From: Cryptomeria japonica
Lineage: Eukaryota > Streptophyta > Pinopsida > Cupressales > Cupressaceae
Length of the DNA: 64,000 nucleotides
Reading direction: 5' to 3'
Assembly: GCF_030272615.1 (NCBI RefSeq)
Contig: NC_081412.1
Coordinates: 479,740,657-479,804,656, forward strand
Position numbers and translations under genes: made by a program
Notes under the pieces: generated by a model
Told to the model about the DNA's origin: nothing
The model's database searches: none
What the model saw: the letters and a program-made list of their open reading frames with translations, nothing else
Shown: positions 24,049-34,254 of the stretch, in pieces
Position numbering within the stretch: the stretch's first letter is position 1
How the letters are laid out: the number at the start of each line of letters is the position of its first letter

Positions 24049-26046
24049 TCAGATGCCACTCTGACCAAATGTTGCACCACCATCACCACCTGCTCCCCCA
24101 CTGGTCCCCGCACCACCTGATCTATCTCTCCATGGAGGCCCCATCAATCTCCCACTAGCTCCTGCACCCCCTGACCTGTCTCTCCATAGAGGACCCATCA
24201 CTCCCCCACTGCTCTACATCCTCTACGACCGCTCTAACCTGGTCTGTTGCATCTGTGTATAGCTCAGTTCTCGCTGACTAGCTAGCACCACCTGCTCATA
24301 TAATCCCCACCAATACTTCATCTCATCCTATGCCCGTCCAAACTATCTCATCACCTCCCTAGTAGGACCTTGTGCTCCTACTCCAACCTGGACTCTCTCC
24401 TGTAGCTCCGCTAATCTCTCCACTACATTATCCCTCTCCCGCAGCACTACAGTCAACTCCGCCTATTGTGCAAATAGCTGCACATCTCTAGTTGCAACCT
24501 CCGCCTCCAAATCCTCCACTCGTGTCTCAGATGCCTCATGTCAAGACTACAAATGTACTATCAGTCACTCTCGCACATCTCCACCTGATCCCTCTCCTGT
24601 CTCCATGGCTGCCTCACTGGTATATCCCTCTCTAGTGGCTCCCTCCCCTCTATCCATCGGTATCTCCCTCTCCATACCTCTCCCGCCTAATCTAACTCCT
24701 CCCTACATCAACGGTCCCTGTGATATCCGTAGTGGCAATCCGCCTCTCCCTCTCTGCTGGATCCGACTGCCCAACCCACCACCTCCTCCACCACCACCTC
24801 CATCCCTTGCCCCACCACCTCCCCCACCACCTCCTCCTCCATCTCCACCATCTCCTCTCCCTCCGGCCCTCCTTCGTCTCCATCCCCTCTCATCCTCGAA
24901 ATCGGGCACCGGCTCTACTGGATCAAATATCCATAGAATCGGATGAGCTGCCAGGTACTATGTGTACTCATCTGATACCCCTGTATCCATGAACCTCGGT
25001 CGTATGTCCCAAGGTCTCGCCTGCAGCATTCGAAACTCTGCCAGTGCCTGGTCATACGGAAGTACTGGCCCCCAGGCATATCTCTCTCGTATCACCCATG
25101 CATACTCTCTTGAACCACTAGGCAGTCCCTGCTGTCATCCAAACTACCTCATCACTCTACTAGGCACCTGTCTCTCTACATGATATGAGGTCCTCCCAAT
25201 GAGGAATCGGGTCATAAACACATATGGCAGTGCCTCAGCATCATCATCCTAGGGTTCGCACTCCAGATAGGGTCTCCATATCACTGCATCAAGATCATCC
25301 AATGCCCACCGCCACCACTCTAACTTTCCCAGGTGGGGCTGACTCATCATACCGCTATACATAAACATATACGGCTGATCCACTGCTCAAAACCTGAGAC
25401 TCACTGGTCGAGTCACTGGTAAGTGCTCCCATGCCCAAATATGTAGCAGCGTCACCCCCACTACTAAGGAGCCCCTCCCATGGTATACCACCTCATGCAG
25501 CTCCTGATAAAGGTGCGCCAACATGCACGGTCCCTAGGAAAATCGGGTCCCCTCTGTAATCATCTACTCTATCACCTGTCCCCATCCAACGGCCAGACCA
25601 TGAGAGCACCTATCAGGACATAGTAATCCTCCCACAATGCCAGACACAACTGCTAGTAAAGGCTCATATAAGGTAGCAATCTCCTCCGAGGAAATGGAGC
25701 CATCATCAATGAATACATCCTCATCAAAGAATCTCTGTACTACTAGAGTCCCCCAGGATCCATCATATGTAACCAACTCCCCTCGAATCGGAATACGCAG
25801 GATGTGCCACACATCCTCCAGGGTCACTGTCATCTCCCCTTGCGCAAGGTGAAAAGTGCACGTCTCGTTGTGCCAACACTCTGCTAACGCGGTAATCAAT
25901 CCGTGATTCATCTGAATCATGGGCATGTGTATCACATCATATAAACCAATTGTGGCAATGCAATCGATCTTGGCCTCTATCAGCCGATCCTGCAACCTCT
26001 GTGTCATCGGATGTCTCTCGCGTAACTGCAACACGTGTAGATCCTC
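24049..26046 (-). pseudogene. Antisense PMD-like gene in element C
   Basis: Read on the minus strand from a putative splice acceptor at 26047, one frame runs almost 2 kb with about a dozen stops. The first 160 codons contain LRERHPMTQRLQDRL, ETCTFHL, GEMTVTLEDVWHILRIPI and LCPDRCSHG, the pattern of the plant mobile domain (aminotransferase-like PMD). Further on are HLPVTRPVSLRF, GKLEWWRWALDDLD and RPWDIRPRF. A Gly/Asp-rich tract at about 24880-24760 and a Glu/Arg-rich coiled-coil-like end follow, to a stop at 24049. The first codon of the long open part is GTG with no in-frame ATG nearby, which fits an upstream exon. PMD proteins occur as host genes and in transposons; extra antisense ORFs are known in Tat elements. 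Role unknown. Confidence 0.75.
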
Positions 26047-26713
26047 CTACACACGGACATCAATCAATCATCATTAGTTGTTTTATTTTCAAACTTTCTT
26101 AAAATTTTAAACCTAAGACTATCAATAGATACTTTGATCAAGTATCTTCGAGTTTCAACAGGTAAGCAATCATGGCACACCTAGACTTCAATAGGCATTT
26201 ATCCTAAAAATGACCTAAGTCTCATCAGGCTGCTATGGTTCACAACAACTCCCACTTCGCCTCCCTATTCATCCATCTTTGGCATCGGAAGATTTTCAGA
26301 CAAACTAAGGCATCCATTATCTTGCAAACAAAAGTGCTATTTTGCAAACAAAAGTGCTACTTCTCTACAATAGCACTAAACCCCTAACAAAAGTGCTTAA
26401 TCAACTATCCAAAAGCGCTAAAACTACAAACGCGCTACAACAACTATACAATAGCCCTGATTAACGACAAAAGCGCTCAATTAACCACTCAATAACATTC
26501 ATCCATCAATAGCGCCTAAACAAGCCTACAATAGCGCTAAAAGTTTCAAAAGCGCTCAAACAGCACCTCAATAGTGCCATTGCGGTATAATAGCATTAGT
26601 TAATTGGACAATAGCCCCAAAACGTAGTTTCAGTGCTATTGTCCCAACTCAACTTCGACTCAGCAAAAAGTATATCAAAAATGCATAAAAATTGAAATTT
26701 CAAATTTGCGTAC
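26047..26713 (-). other. Putative intron 1 of the antisense gene in C
   Basis: On the minus strand a donor GAGCG/GTACGC starts at 26713 and an acceptor CGTGTGTAG ends at 26047. The 20-bp array lies inside. The antisense gene of element A has matching borders at 40559 and 40301 at the same point of the protein. Consensus only; not proven. Confidence 0.4.
26332..26643 (-). repeat. Inverted copy of the 20-bp array
   Basis: Sixteen units are visible. On the plus strand the core reads CAATAGCGCT or CAAAAGCGCT, the complement of the 5' array. Core positions run 26334, 26354, 26373, 26393, 26415, 26432, 26454, 26473 and so on to 26633, a mean spacing of about 20 bases (17-22). Relative to the antisense gene the units have the same orientation as the 5' array has relative to gag. 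Confidence 0.8.
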
Positions 26714-27202
26714 CGCTCGTCCGTAGTCGTCTGGCCGCTAGAACTGACAGACTCGCTCGAAACGGTGCTCTGCTATGGGTACTGGCATCGTGACTGCTGC
26801 TCGCTCCTCTCAAAAGTCAATCTCAGAGCTATAGTTTCACACTAGTCGTGGTAACAAATGATCCTGTTTTCACCCCTTTCTCTCCATATAAACCCTTCGC
26901 CATCACCGTAACTTTTCCCCCACTCGCCGCTGTGGTCCCCGTGAACTTCCCGAGTCTCCCATTTCTCCTTTTTACCTCTGATTTCTTCTATTTTTCACTT
27001 GCATTGCTAACTTCTTCTCTTCTACCACCCTGCCAATTTTCATTCTTTTTCGAGAGATCGCCCGATTTTTTGAAATTTTTTGGCCCATCTCTCGAGGGGG
27101 CATACCACCCATTAAATTAACATTTTATGGGGCATTTCTTCACACCTATTTTTCTTTCTTTGAAATGACGCGATAAACCGCACCGTCTCAAAGAGGGGCA
27201 AA
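26714..27202 (-). other. Putative antisense exon 1/promoter region and polypurine tract of C
   Basis: On the minus strand this would be the start of the antisense transcript. A stretch near 26815 (SSEIDF) resembles the matching place in element A (RAEISIEF). At the plus-strand end, CTCAAAGAGGGGCAAA (27187-27202) is the polypurine tract for second-strand priming next to the 3' LTR. The plus-strand frame at 26848-27120 is Phe/Pro-rich and not recognised. Confidence 0.4.
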
Positions 27203-28658
27203 TGTAGTCACATAAATCTGTCCATTCTAATTAAATGAATATTTGCTATTTATTTAATTAAAAATCCACTAGCCATCAGTTAATTAAATTAATATTTAAT
27301 TAATTTATCTTCAAACATTCTCCTATTAATTACATAAATTATTCAATTTATTTTAATTAATTCATTAAACCAAACTCACAAATCAATTAAATGAATAAAT
27401 ACTATTTATTCAGTTTAATCCTCTTTCCTCTTTTAAATAAATTAAATAAAACATTTATTTAAATCATTTATCCCCCCCACTTGCATTTTCCTACAAATGC
27501 AACTTGCACACATTTATTGAAATAAATAAATTTTTATTTTAATAAAATCCTATTTTCCCTCACCCACCAAATCAACTTGCATTCCTAAACCCCCTTCTAG
27601 ATTCTTCTAACCCCTTCCTAATTAGCCTAATCCATCCCCTAATTATTGTCACATTCCTAAGCAACTTGGAGTCACTTCTCAAAGACTCCAAAGTCTTTGA
27701 GAAACATTTAATGCTTTGTGTGCTCAACAATTTAACTTCTAAAGTCTTCCAAAACCACTAATGGCTCTTACATGACCATTTATGGCTCTTACATAACCAT
27801 TTGTGATTATTTCAACTTGCACTCATGTGTCTCCTCAAGCATTTATTACTTTGACCATGGTTATCCCTTTTGCCTTTGCACAAGATTTTATCCATTGGAT
27901 AAAAGCTTTATTCTTTGAATAAAGAATTTATTCACTCAACCCAACCTTGATCTTAACTCCCAAGTTAACTCTCAGGTCATGTCAAGCATTTAATGCTTAT
28001 TCCCTCTCCTCTCAACCTATCTCACATTGACACTTGTCAACCAGGGATTGGATTGAAAGCCCTCACATGGATCTCAAATCATTCAATCCTGACCCTTGTT
28101 GAGATTACTCAATCTCAACAATCCATTGCTCCATTTTACCTATAAATAGAGCTCACATTCCTCATTTTCAAATCCTCAAGCATTTAACATTCATAGTCAT
28201 AATCCTGAAAACTTGTATGCATTTAAGCTATAGGCATTTTGAGAGAGCATTTTAGCATAATCAACTAATATCTTGTCATTTTGGTTAAAATAAATCATTT
28301 TAGTATCAATAGCATAGTATTAGCTTTTTATTCACATTTTGAGCAAATACTTCAATCTCAAACCTCCATAAGTATCCATAGTGCAAAAAGTTGCTGAGAG
28401 CTACACTATTTTGGAACTTGGAGAGGAGAGGAACAAAGGAGAAGGAGCTAAAATCATGTTAGAAGGCATTTGGAGATGCCTTGTTGTGTTTACTTTGATA
28501 GTTAAATATTCTAGCATGTTTCTAGTGTCTCTTTTGATATGCCTGCTTAGATTGGTTTTTGGTTGAATAACACTAACATTAATCTTGTTTCTTGTTGTTT
28601 TTGTGTGTTATATGACCATAGGTTCTAGTCTAACCTTTGGGTATTTTGCAGAGCATAA
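27203..28658 (+). repeat. 3' LTR of element C
   Basis: This pairs with 9945-11402 and has the same TATA box (28141). It ends GAGCATAA where the 5' copy ends GAGCATCA, a single change of the usual CA end. TCTTC follows at 28659-28663. Confidence 0.92.
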
Positions 28659-28663
28659 TCTTC

Positions 28664-29640
28664 ATTCTCTTCGTCTTCCGATTCCTCATCTATGACACCT
28701 TCTCAATTGCAACAAAATAGTTTCTTCGATTTCCTCCTTTGAATTTCTTGAACCTTTTTGGTTTGTCCTTGTTGTCACCATTAGGACAGTTTATAGGAAT
28801 ATGTCCTATCCAGTTACAAGAAAAATATTTCAAAGGGAGCTTACCTCTGTATTTACCGGTTCCTTTAGGAAGTTTCCTGGCAAGAAGAGCTTCAAATTCC
28901 ATCAGGATCTCCTCATCATCCATTTCTCTGCTCTACCTTGGTTCACCACTGGTACTTGCTTCTTTTCCTTTTCTAGATGGTACAACAGAAGCTCTAAAAG
29001 TTGGTTCAGTCTTTTGAACACTGCCATCAAAACTATTTATCTCATAGGCTGTCAACTTTGCAATGATGGAGTCTAGTGATACCTTAGTCTTGTCTATTGA
29101 TCTCAACTCCTGAATAGCAACAACCCTTATTGCATAGATCGGTAATAAGGATCTCAGAACTTTGCTTACCATAGTGGAATCTTCCATTTTACCAATTGCA
29201 CTCTTGATATCTCCAACAATAGTTTTGATTCTTAGTCCATACTGTTGAATGGTCTCACCTTCAACTATCCACATGTCTTCAAACTTCCCTCTAAGGTTTT
29301 CTTCCTTAGCTTCTTTTACATGCTCATCACCGCCATAGATATTCTCAAGAGTGTCCCATACATATTTGGGATTATCTTTATCCTAGACATCAATAAACTC
29401 AATGTCAGATAAGTTGCTGATTAGGGCTTCCATGACTTGCCCATTCTCTTGTATTTCTCTCTTTTGATCATCGGTGAGAGTACCAATAGGAATAACAAAA
29501 GCATTCTCAACATAGCTCCAATGTTGAGCACCCATGCTTCTGATGTAAATCTTCATTTTTTCCTTCCATATTTTGAAGTTATCTCTGTTGAACTTTGGAC
29601 CTTCCCTCTTCATTATTACAATAGGATATTTCTCTCAAGC
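28664..29640 (-). pseudogene. Copia B gag
   Basis: This is the capsid gene of element B, starting at 29613 with MKREGPKFNRDNFKIWKEKM, the usual Copia gag opening about 60 bases inside the primer site. It continues through the UBN2-type domain (LENIYGG, LRGKFEDMWI, VSKVLRSLLPIY) to a knuckle at about 28830, YFSCNWIGHIPINCP, in which the first Cys is lost. An acidic tail (EESEDEENED) runs to the edge of element C at 28658 and resumes at 9944 as protease. Stops near 29383 and 28927 split it. With C removed the gag-protease order is normal. Confidence 0.85.
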
Positions 29641-29673
29641 GGTTAAGCTTACAACACAGAGGACCTGGAGGAC

Positions 29674-29685
29674 GCTTTGATACCA
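29674..29685 (-). promoter_or_regulatory. Primer binding site of element B
   Basis: On the minus strand this reads TGGTATCAAAGC, one base from the complement of the initiator Met tRNA end (TGGTATCAGAGC), two bases from the LTR. It fixes the orientation of B. Confidence 0.85.
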
Positions 29686-29687
29686 AT

Positions 29688-32600
29688 TGATGACTCAATG
29701 ATGAACAATATGTACCAAACTTGTACTGAGAGATGGGGGGGAGGGGTGAATCAGTACAGTCACAAAAACATTTCCTGAACCGGTTTGACTGCAAACACTA
29801 CAAATTTCTGACAGAGTAACACCGGTCTGAAACAGAGTGCAACTAGTAAAGCAAGGAATGATTGTGACAAGCATTAACTGATTAATCACTTAGCTTTCCA
29901 CATAACTTAATACTACACTTCCATTTCACCCTTATGCATGAATGGGTAATCTATCATTAGAAATATAATAACAGCTAGCTTAGCATGATTTACCTTCAGA
30001 CACAAATCACTTAAATCATCACATGAAAAATACTAAACATGACACAGATTTTTCACGTGGAAACCCAACTGGGAAAAACCATGGTGGGGATGAATACCCA
30101 CAAGCTGCTTTTGAACTCTTTAGAAGTCCGCTTTGTTAGGAGCCTAGTCCGGTTAAAGACTATTACAATAGGTTCTGCTAGGAACCGATCCTGTTAGAGA
30201 TCACCTAGTTAAGGGTTAAACCCTATTAGAGGTTACCTTGTTAGAGGATTTCAAGAACTCAATGAGTTTGAGTCACCCTGTTAAAGGATTTACAACAAGC
30301 TGGTTAAAGCTACCTGGTTAAGGGATTTTCCAACTATTGAAGTGGTTAAAGATCAACAGGTATTACAATGATCTAATGATAGCTCTCAATGTCTAATGCA
30401 GATCTGCTTAAGTTCCTTCCTTCTGCACACACAGTATGCAGGAATCAATCCTCTTATCTCATCTGGTATGGCAAGAATCACGTAGCTCTGCACTTAGATA
30501 CACACGCACAATTTGCCAACAACCTCAGTATGAAACACAGCATCGACCTTATAGGAAATAGGTAGGTCGGTAGCATAAACCCTAAATCCTAAACATTTAG
30601 GTTAAGCAATTTAGGCGGTTGAATCCTGGCCATTGAACACTTTGCATTTAAATACAACTGTAAAGTTCTAATGCCAATAGCTAACAAGATGAGAGGGGTG
30701 GGTGAATCATACAAACTTAATCTTCCATAAAATCAACAGATTCAACCTCAGTAACTTATACTTCAGCAATATAACCAAAAACTGCTAAACATGCAAACTC
30801 ATAAACACATAATCATCATAACACATATAACACCAGATTTAACGTGGAAACCCAAATAGGGAAAAACCACTATGGCATTTCAGACCCACTAAGAAATATA
30901 CTCTTCTAGAGTATGCTCGGTTAAAAGCAAATCCTGTTAAAGATTACAAACACATTGCTAGATGTGACCCGGTTAAGGGATTTCCCTCAGATCTGTTAGG
31001 ATCTTCACTTTGTTAGAAGTGACCTTGTCAAAGGATTTCAAACACTCATTTAGAATGTCACCTTTCTAGAGGATTTATAAATAAGACTGTTAAGTCCACT
31101 CGGTTAAGAGATTTTCTGTCACTTACAAAATAACAGTAATAAAAATATATTTGCAACTTCACATTTAAAATGCTAAAGCAGATTCTTATTTGCTCAAAAC
31201 AATCTTGTCATAGGACTTATCTTGTCCCTCTGTTGGGCTCCCTACTCGATTATTCAAACAAGTCTTCAAGCTTTTGTTGCTCGGTAATCACTATGTAGCA
31301 TCCCTGTGCTTACACTTTCCTGCATACATTTTTCATCAATAATTTCTTATTTATAAACAATTGCTAGCCGCTTAATCTCCTTGATCACATTTCCCATGAT
31401 CAATCTTAGCCATCAGATCTTCAATCTTAGCCATCAGATCTTCAATCTTGACTAGGTTCAATCTATCCTTCGATTTGAAAATGTTTTACCTTGCCTTGGG
31501 ACTTGCGTTCCTTTCTTGGAATTTGCACAAGGTTATTGCAGTTCAATCTGCATTGTAGATCTTTCTGCTGATCTTCCATTGCCGTAGATCCTTAACAAAC
31601 TTCATGCACGACATACCAATCATTTATATATCTCCAGCTCATCATTGTCTTTCATTAAATAATGCTTTTATCCATCCAATGTGATCTGTCATAACTCGGT
31701 TGCAACTCGGTAAATACTAAACTTTACTCGGTAGACATTTCGCCTTCATTAACCGATATCGATAACCTTAGGGTTTACCGACTAGGTTCTTTGCTCGGTG
31801 ACATAGTATAGTATTAACCTTACAATGTAGGATATCAAAACAATCTAAACATCATGATCTCATCATTGTCTAACTCGGTAATAGTTGCCCATTGAATAAC
31901 TTATTTCTCCCCTTTCTTATCACATTCTTTCTGTGTCTTTTACCGACCACTTAATTCTCTTCAAATCAATCTTCTCAAGATATGGCAACATCATATTGAG
32001 TCAAAAAATCAATTTCTTGACATCAATGACAAAATAATGCTATAAAGATAGTTATCATCCCTTTTCAGTTATATCAAATAATCTTCAACAACCTTCTCAA
32101 TATCCTTAATGAATATCAACAATCTCGTTTCTATTGAAATACCAACAACAACGGTCTTGAATAGATCTCAAGATATTCTCCACTGTTTGTTCTTCATCGT
32201 TTCATGGAGGCGATAACCCATCACACGTTCTCCACCGTTTACAGGGACTTCGCACATTCCCGAGGCAGATATGATCAATCTCCTTCATGCAAGATCCTTC
32301 ACGCGCATAAGGCTGACATGGCAACATGATCTGATCTTGATTACAATGCTAGCTCATCACACAATATCATCGGTTGAATCACACAAGCTTGGAACACTTC
32401 AACCGGAAACCCTTAAGCCAAGACTATCAACCGGTAGTCATACCATATTAAGCTTTACTATAAAACATTCCATATGCTGGTTCACATTCCATCATACCAG
32501 CTCACTTGGACAAACATATTGCTTCACCTATTGCTCATATACCGGTTTATACCGCTATACTGGTTCTCTTTGCCAGCTTCTTATCTTCAATATACCTGTA

Positions 32601-32738
32601 CACTCCTTTGCACATATACTAGTTCACCACATTATACCGGTTCATTTTTTCAGCATATTGCCGGTTCACTCTCCTGTATATTGACATCAATGACAACATA
32701 ATATCATCATGTCAACATACTCTGCACAAATGCCAACA
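29688..32738 (-). repeat. 5' LTR of element B, split by a solo LTR
   Basis: This consists of 29688-30658 and 32148-32738, together about 1.56 kb, and pairs with 5078-6614. The outer end TGCCAACA is followed by the target duplication TTCTC. On the minus strand it contains the common Copia R-region phrase of two GGTTT...TTTCC blocks near 30060. The break at 30659 lies where the intact copy reads on at about 6050. Confidence 0.85.
30659..32147 (-). mobile_element. Solo Copia LTR
   Basis: A 1.49 kb unit begins TGTAAAGTTC and ends ATACCAACA on the plus strand and is flanked by perfect ACAAC (30654-30658 and 32148-32152). It has no internal region, so it is a solo LTR left by recombination between two LTRs. 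Orientation follows the R-region phrase (TTTCCACGTTAAAT on minus) and the TGTTGGTAT start on minus. It shares the GTTARAGG-type motifs with element B and belongs to a related but different family. Confidence 0.85.
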
Positions 32739-32743
32739 TTCTC

Positions 32744-34060
32744 AACCTATCCTTCTTAAGGAACCTTTGTCGGCGGACAAGCGACCAGTGATTATGATCT
32801 TATCAAGCAACTTAAGGTTACTCTGACTAAGATCTCACTTTGGGATTTGCTTCAAACCCCCCGATGTATCAAGGTATGCTACAAGAACCTTTGCAAAATA
32901 TTTTGTTGCCTTCCTCTGCGAGACCGGCTGATGTGAATGCGCTGATAGATCATAATCATGCAGATTCGCCGAATATTACCTTTTATCTTCAGGAAATCCC
33001 ACCTCCCAAAATGAGGAATTTAGTAGATTCGTTAATGATCATTGTTCATGTCAATGGCGTTGGTATTAGACGAATGCTTGTTGATATAGGTTCAACACTG
33101 AATGTTTGTGGTTTAGATTTGTTACCAAAGATCAAGGTGGACCAAAATTCTTTGGCAGCCTCCTCCTTGTTCATCTGAGGTTTTGATAACAATGGTAAGA
33201 CCACTATGGGGACTATCATATTGTCCTTGAAGGTTGTCCCGATCATTGTTCCAACCCTAGTGCACGTTATACTAGGCCATTTATCATACAATCTTCTTTT
33301 AGGCGGACCATGGCTACACACTTTGGGAGATGTTTCATCTACACATCATGGATTCGTGAAGTTAGTGGCTAATAATCAGGTTGTCATAGTTAAGGCTGAT
33401 CTTGACGCTATGTAGTTATGTCAAATAGCCATAGTCGGTCATGCTTTTGTTACACCTTCATTCTAAAATTATGTACCGACTTTGTCTTCTTTGATCATAA
33501 CTTTTTCTTATGTCTCATCCGTTGAAAAGGAAGAGCGTAAGAAGGAAGAAGTCACTAAGGAAGTTGTTAAAAAGGAGAGATCGCCTGAGAAGCAAGATTC
33601 TTTGAAAGAAAAATCCCCAAAGTAATATACTCCTAAGGTGAAGACGCTAGAGCCTACACCTATAAAACCTTCCCCAGCTAAATCACCTTAAGAAGTGAAT
33701 GCATGCTTGGGTGACGATTGGGGTTCTTTGGATTTCAACGACTCTCATGTTGGTGAGTACAAAGTAGCTCCCGTCCACTTAAGTTTTCCTAATATTTCAT
33801 TCACCTCGGCTATGAAAGATGATTATGCATCTATAAAGCCAGGTGATTCTTATCATGTCGATCACCTTTTTAATAAGAAACCACCATCATTCAAAGAATT
33901 AAAAAAACATCATGGTCTTGGATACAAGCTTGTTTCTTAGCTTTGGTATGATGGAAAGGGTTGTGGACCTAATGAACAAGGTATTTGGATTCCTTTGGAG
34001 CCCGAACCTCGTCACCACAACACTGGACTAGGATAACATCATACGGGTCTAAAGGCGAAC
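32744..34060 (+). pseudogene. Element A protease with G-patch-like region
   Basis: This is element A after the Copia B insert. The first 100 bases encode SDYDLIKQLK and ISLWDLLQ, the segment before protease in Tat elements. Protease (about 33000-33400) has VDIGSTLNV, where the lineage usually has DNGS, and YNLLLGGPWLH. A charged Lys/Glu/Pro linker (33530-33690) and a G-patch-like stretch (33900-34030, GKGCGPNEQGIW) follow. There are stops at 33178, 33415, 33467 and elsewhere, plus frameshifts. The order matches element C, but sequence similarity is only moderate, so A and C are separate families. Confidence 0.78.
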
Positions 34061-34254
34061 CCATAGTTAACTGTTAACATGATTTCGAGTGATCCCCTTC
34101 CTTTAAAGCTTGTTCATCTATAACTCATCGATGCTAGTGTATCACCTAATGAGATTCCCTTGGATCTTTTCCCTTTGGAAGAATCCTTGAATGAATTTTT
34201 GGGTACATATGATGGGCTACCTTCTTACCATCATAAAGTTGATTCCCATATTGC

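Larger units (their letters stand above)
9945..28658 (+). mobile_element. Element C: 18.7 kb Tat-lineage gypsy element with antisense PMD gene
   Basis: This is the youngest large layer. LTRs are 9945-11402 and 27203-28658, nearly equal in length and only a few percent different by eye. TCTTC flanks it at 9940-9944 and 28659-28663. The primer site starts at 11404 and a tract AAAGAGGGGCAAA precedes 27203. The order is a leader with a 20-bp repeat array, gag, protease, G-patch-like region, reverse transcriptase, RNase H, second RNase H, integrase, a 2.6 kb AT-rich spacer, an antisense PMD-like gene, and an inverted copy of the array. Protease carries DNGA, the Tat-type variant of the retroviral active site. 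Most domains hold in-frame stops and the integrase catalytic Glu is Lys, so it can move only with help from another copy. Confidence 0.92.
5078..32738 (-). mobile_element. Element B: Ty1/copia element, split by element C
   Basis: This lies on the minus strand inside element A. LTRs are at 29688-32738 (5', enlarged by a solo LTR) and 5078-6614 (3'). Flanking TTCTC occurs at 5073-5077 and 32739-32743. The primer site at 29674-29685 and the purine tract beside 6614 fit its orientation. Gag (29613-28664) is separated from protease, integrase, reverse transcriptase and RNase H (9944-6852) by element C. Without its two inserts it is about 7.4 kb, a normal Copia size with the Copia order integrase before reverse transcriptase. 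LTR copies differ by roughly a tenth by eye, more than those of C, as nesting order requires. Confidence 0.88.

Noticed and set aside
24605-24992. Pro-rich ORFs on the plus strand
   Set aside because: They are shadows of the Gly-rich tract of the minus-strand PMD gene.
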